Shown here: one piece after another, positions 1 through 4,991 of the stretch
How positions within the stretch are numbered: the stretch's first letter is position 1
How the letters are laid out: each line of letters starts with the position of its first letter
Origin: a bacterium
Lineage (GTDB): Bacteria > Latescibacterota > UBA2968 > GCA-2709665
Length of the DNA stretch: 8,571 nucleotides
Direction of reading: 5' to 3'
NCBI GenBank assembly: GCA_027619145.1
Contig: JAQCGA010000140.1
Span: forward strand, 1 to 8,571
Notes under the pieces: model-generated
What the model was told of the DNA's origin: nothing
The model's input: only the letters and a program-made list of their open reading frames with translations
The model's database searches: none
Translations under genes and position numbers: made by a program

Positions 1-5
1 TAGAT

Positions 6-30
6 TTCTATGGTTGTTTGACCCATAGAA
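6..30. repeat. Inverted repeat (8-bp arms) in leader of the oxidase gene
   Basis: The arms TTCTATGG (6-13) and CCATAGAA (23-30) are perfectly complementary around a 9-nt loop. The right arm and loop overlap the proposed -35 box at 18-23. It could be an operator half of the downstream promoter, or the end of a terminator for a gene to the left of the window. There is no T-run after it, so a terminator is less likely. Confidence 0.4.
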
Positions 31-47
31 TAAGTGTACGTTATAAC
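18..47 (+). promoter_or_regulatory. Putative sigma70-type promoter of the alditol oxidase gene
   Basis: TTGACC (18-23) resembles a -35 box and TATAAC (42-47) a -10 box, separated by 18 nt. Each box differs from consensus at one position. Transcription would begin near 54, giving a leader of roughly 55 nt before the ATG at 110. The -10 box lies inside the palindrome at 35-52, so a bound regulator would block RNA polymerase. This is inferred from motif match and spacing only. Confidence 0.5.
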
Positions 48-52
48 GTACA
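35..52. promoter_or_regulatory. Perfect 18-bp palindrome, likely repressor operator
   Basis: TGTACGTTATAACGTACA equals its own reverse complement over all 18 bases, with the axis between 43 and 44. It covers the proposed -10 box and lies 58 nt before the oxidase start codon. Perfect even-length palindromes of this size at a promoter are typical of sites for dimeric repressors (LacI, GntR, TetR and similar families). No regulator gene is in the window, so the family cannot be named. Confidence 0.55.
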
Positions 53-109
53 GAAAATCAAGCCTTCATTTGCGGGACTATTCAATATAAGAGCCCTGGA
101 GTCCACACA

Positions 110-1375
110 ATGACAATCCATCATCAGAACTGGTCAGGCCATACCCCCTTTCACTCGGCCCGCTTTCATCAACCGGCTACAATTGCCGAGTTACAGGAAA
201 TTGTCCGCAATGCAGATAAAGTTCATGTCATCGGATCGCGTCACTGCTTCAACGACATTGCCAATACAACAGGCGATCTGATCTCCTTGAGCAGCCTCGA
301 CCATAACCTGGTCATCAACCGCGAGAACAATACGGCCACCGTCAACGCTGGAATCACCTATCACGAACTCTGCCCTCAACTGCACGCGGCCGGTTATGGG
401 CTACCAAACCTGGCTTCCCTTGATCACATTACGGTCATCGGCGCTTGCATGAGTGCAACCCACGGTTCGGGTGACACACTTGGCAACCTGGCAACTGTGG
501 TTTCCGGACTGGAAATGGTCACCGCCAACGGCAATTTGGTAACCCTCACCCGTGACAAAAACAAAGACCAATTATCCGGTGCAGTCGTCGCACTGGGCGC
601 TCTCGGTGTCGTCACCAGAGTCACACTCGATCTGGTCCCGTCATTTTCCGTTCAACAACACGTGTACCAGAAATTGCCCCTAACGCACCTCTACGACGCC
701 TTCGATGAGATCATGGGTGCAGGCTACAGTGTCAGCCTCTTTCCTACCTGGCAGGAAGACCACATCGATTCGCTCTGGATCAAACAACAGGTTCCTGAAG
801 GTGAATCCCTGGCAGTACCCGAAACCTTTTACGACGCAACCTTAGCACCCAACGGCCATCTCTGGGAGGATCCACCAGACCGCCATTGGACCCCGGTGAA
901 AACAGTTGGCCCCTGGCATGAGCGCTTGCCCCACTTTCACTTTAATGACGCACAACAAGAAGGGAACGAATTGCAAAGCGAGTATTTCGTAGCGCGTCAC
1001 CACGCAGTTGCTGCGTTAAAAGTGGTCGCTGGTCTTCGCAAGCAATTGGCCCCAATCCTGACGGTCTCCGAGATTCGCAGCGTCGCAGCAGACCCGCTCT
1101 GGCTGAGCACAGCGTATGGACACGATGTGGTCGCAATCCATTTTAACTGGCTCAAAGACTGGCCCGGCGTGAAGAATTTCCTCCCCACTCTGGAAGAACA
1201 CCTCACCCCCTTCCAACCGCGACCCCATTGGGGAAAACTATTCGAAATGACACCGGCCCAGGTGCAGGCCCCCTATCCACGAATTGCCAACTTCCAGGCC
1301 CTCGCACGTAACCTTGATCCCAAAGGCAAATTCCGCAACTCGTATGTCGATAGATACATCTTCGGAGCCGCTTGA
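110..1375 (+). CDS. FAD-dependent alditol oxidase (xylitol/sorbitol oxidase type, ALO/VAO family)
   Basis: A 421-residue flavoprotein likely to oxidise the terminal CH-OH of a sugar alcohol with O2, yielding an aldose and H2O2. The N-terminal FAD-binding (PCMH) domain covers about residues 14-190. It has the segment GSRHCFND, in which His45 matches the His that covalently holds FAD in Streptomyces AldO (His46), and a later flavin-contact stretch, SATHGSGD (115-122). The C-terminal substrate domain has Glu321, Arg323 (SEIR), His344 (IHFNW) and Lys376 (PHWGK), matching AldO Glu320, Arg322, His343 and Lys375. It ends with the family-typical FRNSYVDRYIFG. No signal peptide is visible, so it is probably cytoplasmic. 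The ATG is preceded by GGAG at 98-101, 8 nt away. A promoter and palindromic operator lie upstream, suggesting substrate-responsive control. Alternatives are L-gulono- or arabinono-lactone oxidase; the active-site set favours alditol oxidase. The exact substrate is unknown. Confidence 0.85.
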   Translation: MTIHHQNWSGHTPFHSARFHQPATIAELQEIVRNADKVHVIGSRHCFNDIANTTGDLISLSSLDHNLVINRENNTATVNAGITYHELCPQLHAAGYGLPNLASLDHITVIGACMSATHGSGDTLGNLATVVSGLEMVTANGNLVTLTRDKNKDQLSGAVVALGALGVVTRVTLDLVPSFSVQQHVYQKLPLTHLYDAFDEIMGAGYSVSLFPTWQEDHIDSLWIKQQVPEGESLAVPETFYDATLAPNGHLWEDPPDRHWTPVKTVGPWHERLPHFHFNDAQQEGNELQSEYFVARHHAVAALKVVAGLRKQLAPILTVSEIRSVAADPLWLSTAYGHDVVAIHFNWLKDWPGVKNFLPTLEEHLTPFQPRPHWGKLFEMTPAQVQAPYPRIANFQALARNLDPKGKFRNSYVDRYIFGAA

Positions 1376-1410
1376 TTTTTCAAAAGACCCTGCTCCTTAT
1401 ACCTGTGAGA

Positions 1411-1428
1411 GGCTTCACCTCAGAAGCC
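1411..1428 (+). terminator. Weak hairpin between oxidase and ankyrin genes
   Basis: GGCTTC (1411-1416) and GAAGCC (1423-1428) pair around the 6-nt loop ACCTCA, 35 nt after the oxidase stop. No T-run follows, so it is at best a partial or Rho-assisted terminator. The remainder of the 111-nt spacer shows only the ribosome-binding site of the next gene. Confidence 0.2.
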
Positions 1429-1486
1429 GGGGATGCTCTTCCGCGAACTACAACTTGCTATCTCGACCACCAGGAGATGCGACAGA

Positions 1487-2314
1487 ATGGATATACAAGC
1501 TTTCTTCTCTTCAATTGCTACCGGTGACCTGGAAGCCGTCCGCCAGCAACTGGAAGACGCTCCTTTTCTTCTTCACGTCCACCACCCGGACAAAGAAGCG
1601 TGGCAGGAACTGTCCCCCTTACACTGTGCTGCCAAACACGGTCAGCTCGAAATAGCCAGATTCCTCATCGAGCGGGGTGCCGAAGTCTATTCCAACCCCC
1701 TGGCCACCTATCCCGCCGTCATCATCGCAGCCTGGAACAAACAGCAAGATCTCGTCAATTATTTTCTCCAGGAAATCCCCAACAAAGCCCAGGGCACCAA
1801 TGGCCTGGGAGTCACCCTCAACCTGGCCGCTCGTGAGGGGTGGGCCGACCTGGTCCGCCAGCATATTGCCGCAGATCCTCTCTCCGTCCACCAGCGCGGC
1901 TGGATTGGCGATACCCCCCTGCATTGGCCTGCACACAATGGCTCCGTAGAAATCGTCGAACTGCTGCTCGATGCAGGTGCAGACATCGAAGCGGACGAAA
2001 TCAACTGCTACGGCGGCAAACCGCTCCACTGGGCCAGCGAACACCAACCGAAAACAGTCGAACTCCTCCTCAAACGAGGTGCCAACGTAAATGCGCGAAA
2101 CATCAAAAAAGATTCTGATTTCCTCGGATTCACACCGCTCATCATGAATGCATTCCAGCGCAACGATTGTGCCGAAGTAACCGAACTCCTGCTACAGGCT
2201 GGCGCAGATATTCAAGCCCAGGATGCGAAAGGAAAAACCGCGCTGACATATGCCATTGAAGGAGAACACGCTCGCGTCCTGGAAGTTTTGCATAGCCATG
2301 GATCAGCCGAATAG
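1487..2314 (+). CDS. Ankyrin-repeat protein
   Basis: A 275-residue protein made almost entirely of ankyrin repeats, helix-turn-helix modules that bind protein partners. Repeats can be seen near residues 4-30, 42-70 (SPLHCAAKHG…LIERGAEV), 74-100, 107-137, 141-172 (DTPLHWPAHNG…LLLDAGADI), 176-205, 214-246 and 249-272, so about eight units. The third and fourth are degenerate. No signal peptide, membrane segment or catalytic domain is seen, so a cytoplasmic scaffold or inhibitor role is likely, but the partner is unknown. The start at 1487 is preferred over an in-frame start at 1433 because AGGAG (1472-1476) sits 10 nt before it and MDIQAFFSSIATGDLEAV opens a normal first repeat. The extra 18 residues of the longer form look like translated leader. 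Confidence 0.85.
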   Translation: MDIQAFFSSIATGDLEAVRQQLEDAPFLLHVHHPDKEAWQELSPLHCAAKHGQLEIARFLIERGAEVYSNPLATYPAVIIAAWNKQQDLVNYFLQEIPNKAQGTNGLGVTLNLAAREGWADLVRQHIAADPLSVHQRGWIGDTPLHWPAHNGSVEIVELLLDAGADIEADEINCYGGKPLHWASEHQPKTVELLLKRGANVNARNIKKDSDFLGFTPLIMNAFQRNDCAEVTELLLQAGADIQAQDAKGKTALTYAIEGEHARVLEVLHSHGSAE

Positions 2315-2367
2315 TAAAAGCCGCAGCCAACTGAGCACACAACTTCTTCTATCTGGAGAAAACTGAT

Positions 2368-2679
2368 TTGGTACTTGAGTTCTTTCAAGAGGAAGTCAGA
2401 AGACTTACAGGCACCTGGTCAGATTCAAAAATTGAGTCGGTTATGTTTCTCCTTACAGAAGAAATGGGCGAATTAGTACACGCCATTCGGAAATCACGGG
2501 GCACGCGCTGGGGTCATGAAAATGAGACCCCTGGCTCAACAAATGCCATCACAGAAGAACTTGGCGACGTTCTCTTTCTGATGGCGAGAGTCTCTTTAAT
2601 CCTGGATATCGATCTGGGAGAGGCAGCATCCAATGTGCTTCAAAAAATCGAACAAAGGATCTCTCGGTCAGACGGATAA
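2368..2679 (+). CDS. MazG-like nucleotide pyrophosphohydrolase
   Basis: A 103-residue all-alpha NTP-PPase of the MazG/MazG-like superfamily, which hydrolyses nucleoside triphosphates to monophosphate and pyrophosphate and so cleans the nucleotide pool. The metal-binding signature is complete: EEMGE at residues 31-35 on one helix and EELGD at 63-67 on the next, joined by a loop with RWGHENE. The length fits a single-domain member and not the ~260-residue two-domain MazG. The start is TTG, supported by GGAGAA (2355-2360) 7 nt upstream; no in-frame ATG lies between it and the conserved core. Base composition is visibly more A/T-rich, with mixed third positions, than the C-ending style of later genes, which may indicate separate origin. 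It starts 53 nt after the ankyrin gene and could share its transcript. The substrate nucleotide cannot be told from the sequence. Confidence 0.8.
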   Translation: MVLEFFQEEVRRLTGTWSDSKIESVMFLLTEEMGELVHAIRKSRGTRWGHENETPGSTNAITEELGDVLFLMARVSLILDIDLGEAASNVLQKIEQRISRSDG

Positions 2680-2708
2680 TACGCGAAAACTCCACAATAA
2701 CTAGATTG

Positions 2709-2722
2709 GATCTCAAGAGATC
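2709..2722. repeat. Short palindrome GATCTC-AA-GAGATC
   Basis: Six-base arms GATCTC and GAGATC are separated by AA, 29 nt after the MazG stop codon. The AAGAGA part also resembles a ribosome-binding site 5 nt before an ATG at 2726. Its role is not clear; it may be a small operator or a chance palindrome. Confidence 0.3.
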
Positions 2723-2724
2723 AA

Positions 2725-2750
2725 TATGAAAACTGACTATGAAAACTGAC
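2725..2750 (+). repeat. Perfect 13-bp tandem duplication containing a start codon
   Basis: TATGAAAACTGAC occurs twice with no gap (2725-2737 and 2738-2750). Each copy carries an ATG followed by AAA ACT GAC. The first copy is correctly spaced after an AAGAGA motif but runs into a TGA after seven codons. The second opens a 45-codon frame that reaches the amidohydrolase gene. Thirteen is not a multiple of three, so the duplication shifts the frame. Confidence 0.8.
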
Positions 2751-2876
2751 ATTGTAAATATTGATCATCAAATTCTATACCCTATCCGTGCGGGCGAACA
2801 CAAGGTTCGCCCCTACCTAAAACACCTGAATTCCATTCCATATCTCGTTGCCAACACCGCCCCGGAGCACCCTTGA
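2739..2876 (+). CDS. Possible 45-codon micro-ORF overlapping the amidohydrolase start (TGATG)
   Basis: The frame opens at the second ATG of the tandem duplication and encodes 45 residues, ending with TGA at 2874-2876. The last base of this stop is the first base of the amidohydrolase ATG, an arrangement typical of translational coupling. Against it being a real gene, no ribosome-binding site precedes ATG 2739. Codons 18-26 are simply the dispersed palindromic repeat at 2791-2816, and no family is recognised. It could be a leader peptide, a decayed gene start, or an accident of an open intergenic frame. Confidence 0.2.
   Translation: MKTDIVNIDHQILYPIRAGEHKVRPYLKHLNSIPYLVANTAPEHP
2791..2816 (+). 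repeat. 26-bp dispersed palindromic repeat, copy 1
   Basis: A hairpin with 8-bp arms GGGCGAAC (2792-2799) and GTTCGCCC (2805-2812) and loop ACAAG is followed by CTAC. The same 26 bases occur, without a single change and in the same orientation, at 4927-4952. This copy ends 59 nt before the amidohydrolase ATG. It is probably a REP/MITE-like interspersed repeat. Confidence 0.75.
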
Positions 2877-3703
2877 TGAAAGTCGCAGCCTATCAGGCTC
2901 CATTCCTCGAAAGCGGTTCCATGGAGGCCATTGAACTCCTCAAACCTCAAATCGCTCGATGCGAGGCCGAAGGGGTTGAAATCCTCTGTTGTCCGGAAGG
3001 ACTTCTGGGCGGACTGGCAGATGACTCCAAAACACCGAAAAACTTCGCACTCAACGTCGAAAGTGGCCAACTCGAGGAAGTCCTCTTGCCACTTGCAAAC
3101 AACACCGTAAGCCTCATCATCGGCTTTACCGAATCCTCCCGGGATGGAAACCTCTACAACACTGCGGCAATCTTTCACAAAGGCAAAATCACTGGCCTCT
3201 ACCGAAAAGTATATACTGCAATCAACCACTCCGTCTATACGCCCGGCCACCAGTTGCCCATATTTACAATTGGATCGCTCACATTCGGCATCATCATCTG
3301 CCTCGACGCAAGTTATCCCGAACCAGCCCGGATCATCGCGTCACAGGGAGCGGCCGCACTCTTTATTCCACGAAATGGTAGCCTCCTTCCCCACAAAGCA
3401 GACGCAAATCGGGCCCGTGGCCTCAACCTCCTCATTACAAAAGCCACTGAAAACGGAATCACGGTCATTGGTGCAGACGTCGCCGGTCGCCAGGGCAACA
3501 GGATCTCCTACGGCTCCACACACATCGTGAATCCAGGTGGAACCGTCATCGCCTCTTCAAAACCACTTGTCGAAGACCTCCTCATTGCAGATATTGATAC
3601 CAAAGCAGACAGTCATATGCGAGGGTGGGACGCGTCGAAAAACCCTGTAATCGTCCAGACCTACCTCCAACAATGTTATCCCAGCACGCAATACCACTTC
3701 TGA
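2876..3703 (+). CDS. Carbon-nitrogen hydrolase (nitrilase superfamily amidohydrolase)
   Basis: A 275-residue enzyme that would cleave a non-peptide C-N bond, such as an amide or carbamoyl group, through a thioester intermediate. The Glu-Lys-Cys triad is intact: Glu41 in CCPEGLLGG, Lys111 in LYRKVY and Cys142 in IIICLDASYPE. The length and single-domain layout match stand-alone members (amidase, N-carbamoyl-amino-acid hydrolase or omega-amidase types). The sequence does not decide among these substrates. No signal peptide is present, so it should be cytoplasmic. ATG 2876 is preferred because GGAG (2864-2867) lies 8 nt upstream; a TTG at 2873 directly before it is possible but closer than ideal. 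A small frame upstream overlaps this ATG by one base. RNase H follows after 23 nt, suggesting one transcript. Confidence 0.85.
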   Translation: MKVAAYQAPFLESGSMEAIELLKPQIARCEAEGVEILCCPEGLLGGLADDSKTPKNFALNVESGQLEEVLLPLANNTVSLIIGFTESSRDGNLYNTAAIFHKGKITGLYRKVYTAINHSVYTPGHQLPIFTIGSLTFGIIICLDASYPEPARIIASQGAAALFIPRNGSLLPHKADANRARGLNLLITKATENGITVIGADVAGRQGNRISYGSTHIVNPGGTVIASSKPLVEDLLIADIDTKADSHMRGWDASKNPVIVQTYLQQCYPSTQYHF

Positions 3704-3726
3704 ATAGAAAGAGAACCCCGAACCTC

Positions 3727-4485
3727 ATGGCGAATAAATTTTTCATCGTAACAAAAGGACGTAAACCAGGCATCTACAAAAGCTGGATGGGCGACGAAGG
3801 CGCAAAAGCGCAGGTGGACAAATTCCCCGGCGCACAATACAAAAGCTTCCAATCCAAGTCCGACGCCGAACAATGGCTCAAACAAATTGGCTCGACCAGT
3901 TCAAAAATCAAAGCAGAACTCAACCAACTCAAATCCGCCAACGGTACCAGAAGTGGCATCGCAGAACCAGACTTCCAAACCGACATCCAGAACGGAAAAA
4001 TCGTCATCTTCACCGACGGCGCCAGCCACGGCAACCCCGGCCCCGGCGGCTACGGCGTGGTCCTCTTCTCCAATGGCAAACGCAAAGAACGCTCCGGCGG
4101 ATACCAAAAAACCACCAACAACCGAATGGAACTCACCGCCTGCATCCAGGGCCTGGAAGCCACCTCCCCAGGCAGCAGTATTGTCCTCTACTGCGACTCC
4201 AAATACGTCATCAACGGCCTGGACAAAGGCTGGGCAAAAAAATGGCGCGCCAACAACTGGATGAAAAACCGAACCGAACCCGCCCTCAACCCGGACCTCT
4301 GGGCAAATCTCCTTGAACTATACGAAGCCCGCAACGTAGAACTCCGCTGGCTCAAAGGCCATGCTGGCATCGAAGAAAACGAAGTCTGCGACCGCCTCGC
4401 AACCCAGGCCGCACAGGGGTCTGACCTTCCAGTGGACGAAGGGTTTCTCTCAAAACAAACACCCTCGCTCTTTGATTTTATGTAA
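3727..4485 (+). CDS. rnhA: Ribonuclease HI with N-terminal hybrid-binding domain
   Basis: A 252-residue enzyme that cuts the RNA strand of RNA/DNA hybrids, acting on primers and R-loops. Residues about 4-51 form a Cauli_VI/RNase H1 hybrid-binding domain (FFIVTKGRKPGIYKSW … GAQYKSF). A linker of roughly 40 residues follows, then the catalytic domain (about 90-230). The acidic residues are all present: Asp97 (TDGASHGNPG), Glu135 (NRMELTA), Asp157 (YCDSKYV) and Asp222 (NEVCDRLA), with His212 in WLKGHAG as the flexible catalytic histidine. This layout is that of eukaryote-like type 1 RNases H and some bacteria, longer than the ~155-residue E. coli enzyme. ATG 3727 is chosen because the binding domain begins directly after it; an in-frame GTG at 3625 would overlap the previous gene. 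A weak purine stretch, AAAGAGA (3708-3714), may serve as ribosome-binding site. Codons end mostly in C. Confidence 0.92.
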   Translation: MANKFFIVTKGRKPGIYKSWMGDEGAKAQVDKFPGAQYKSFQSKSDAEQWLKQIGSTSSKIKAELNQLKSANGTRSGIAEPDFQTDIQNGKIVIFTDGASHGNPGPGGYGVVLFSNGKRKERSGGYQKTTNNRMELTACIQGLEATSPGSSIVLYCDSKYVINGLDKGWAKKWRANNWMKNRTEPALNPDLWANLLELYEARNVELRWLKGHAGIEENEVCDRLATQAAQGSDLPVDEGFLSKQTPSLFDFM

Positions 4486-4496
4486 AAGCGGCCTCA

Positions 4497-4520
4497 CGCA
4501 AAGGCGCAAAGACGCAAAGG
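4497..4520 (+). repeat. Triple 8-bp direct repeat CGCAAAG(G/A)
   Basis: CGCAAAGG, CGCAAAGA and CGCAAAGG follow one another without gaps, 12 nt after the RNase H stop. Similar 'CACGCAAAGGCGCAAAGACGCAAAG' style stretches are remembered from intergenic DNA of varied environmental bacteria, so this is probably a known type of dispersed repeat; that recollection could not be checked here. Confidence 0.7.
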
Positions 4521-4779
4521 GAAAACCAGGCCCTCATCCCGTCTGAGAAAGAAGGGCTGAAGTCAGGTTGTTATAACCGTGTTACTTCTACTATGTCACA
4601 TACTGATTTTTCCGACCTTCCACCCTCTGGCAACACTGCGTTGAAGCACCACAACAACAATCGGATAGAACCTCAGAATCTCTCGTGTACGCCCCTGAAA
4701 CACTGAAGCGCCACACGGAACGATCTTCCACCTGACCAAATTGAAAGCCCCTCGCGGCACTTGAGCGAGCGCGCTTTTG

Positions 4780-4808
4780 ATTACTTTTGTCGCGGAGACA
4801 AAAGTAAT
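4780..4808. repeat. Perfect hairpin with 12-bp arms
   Basis: ATTACTTTTGTC (4780-4791) and GACAAAAGTAAT (4797-4808) are exact reverse complements around the 5-nt loop GCGGA. It abuts and shares one base with the next hairpin (4808-4830). Either strand would present a run of T within the stem and not after it, so it is not a standard terminator. It is more likely the core of an interspersed repeat. Confidence 0.75.
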
Positions 4809-4830
4809 TCGGCAACACGGGGTTGCCGAA
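4808..4830. repeat. Perfect hairpin with 9-bp arms
   Basis: TTCGGCAAC (4808-4816) and GTTGCCGAA (4822-4830) pair exactly around ACGGG. It adjoins the 12-bp hairpin on its left. A weaker stem, GCGAGC (4842-4847) with GCTCGC (4863-4868), follows, giving three stems within 89 bp. Confidence 0.75.
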
Positions 4831-4926
4831 CCCGGGGAAGGGCGAGCAGGGAGCGGGGACCGGCTCGCGAAGCACACGCGGGCGGGGCCGATTTCAGACA
4901 ACAACCCAGACAAACACATCAAAACC

Positions 4927-4952
4927 CGGGCGAACACAAGGTTCGCCCCTAC
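4927..4952 (+). repeat. 26-bp dispersed palindromic repeat, copy 2
   Basis: Identical over 26 bases, and in the same orientation, to 2791-2816. It has the 8-bp arms GGGCGAAC (4928-4935) and GTTCGCCC (4941-4948) with loop ACAAG, then CTAC. It ends 39 nt before the start of the serine hydrolase gene. Both copies thus lie a short distance before a hydrolase start codon. Confidence 0.75.
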
Positions 4953-4991
4953 AACATCTGAACACCCACATTCCACACCGAAAGGCATCCC

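Larger units (their letters stand above)
4486..4991. other. 506-bp gene-free region rich in repeats
   Basis: No frame on either strand has a recognisable protein family, a convincing ribosome-binding site or the codon style of the neighbours. The stretch contains an 8-bp triple direct repeat (4497-4520), a pair of adjoining perfect hairpins (4780-4830) with a weaker third stem, and a 26-bp dispersed palindrome (4927-4952). About 4540-4770 shows no clear structure on inspection. The region looks like accumulated small interspersed repeats and not a decayed gene. Confidence 0.65.

Noticed and set aside
1619..2047. Open frame of 142 codons opposite the ankyrin gene
   Set aside because: Antisense to clear ankyrin repeats, with no domain or ribosome-binding site of its own.
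2725..2816. CRISPR-like array suggested by short repeats and palindromes
   Set aside because: There are only two 13-bp copies with no spacer between them, and the 26-bp palindrome recurs over 2 kb away. No regular repeat-spacer pattern and no cas genes.
3873..4316. Open frame of 147 codons in another frame within RNase H
   Set aside because: Arg/Gln/Pro-rich low-complexity product, entirely inside the confirmed RNase H coding sequence.
4780..4830. Rho-independent terminator for RNase H
   Set aside because: The hairpins lie about 300 nt past the stop codon and no T-run follows either stem; a repeat element explains them better.
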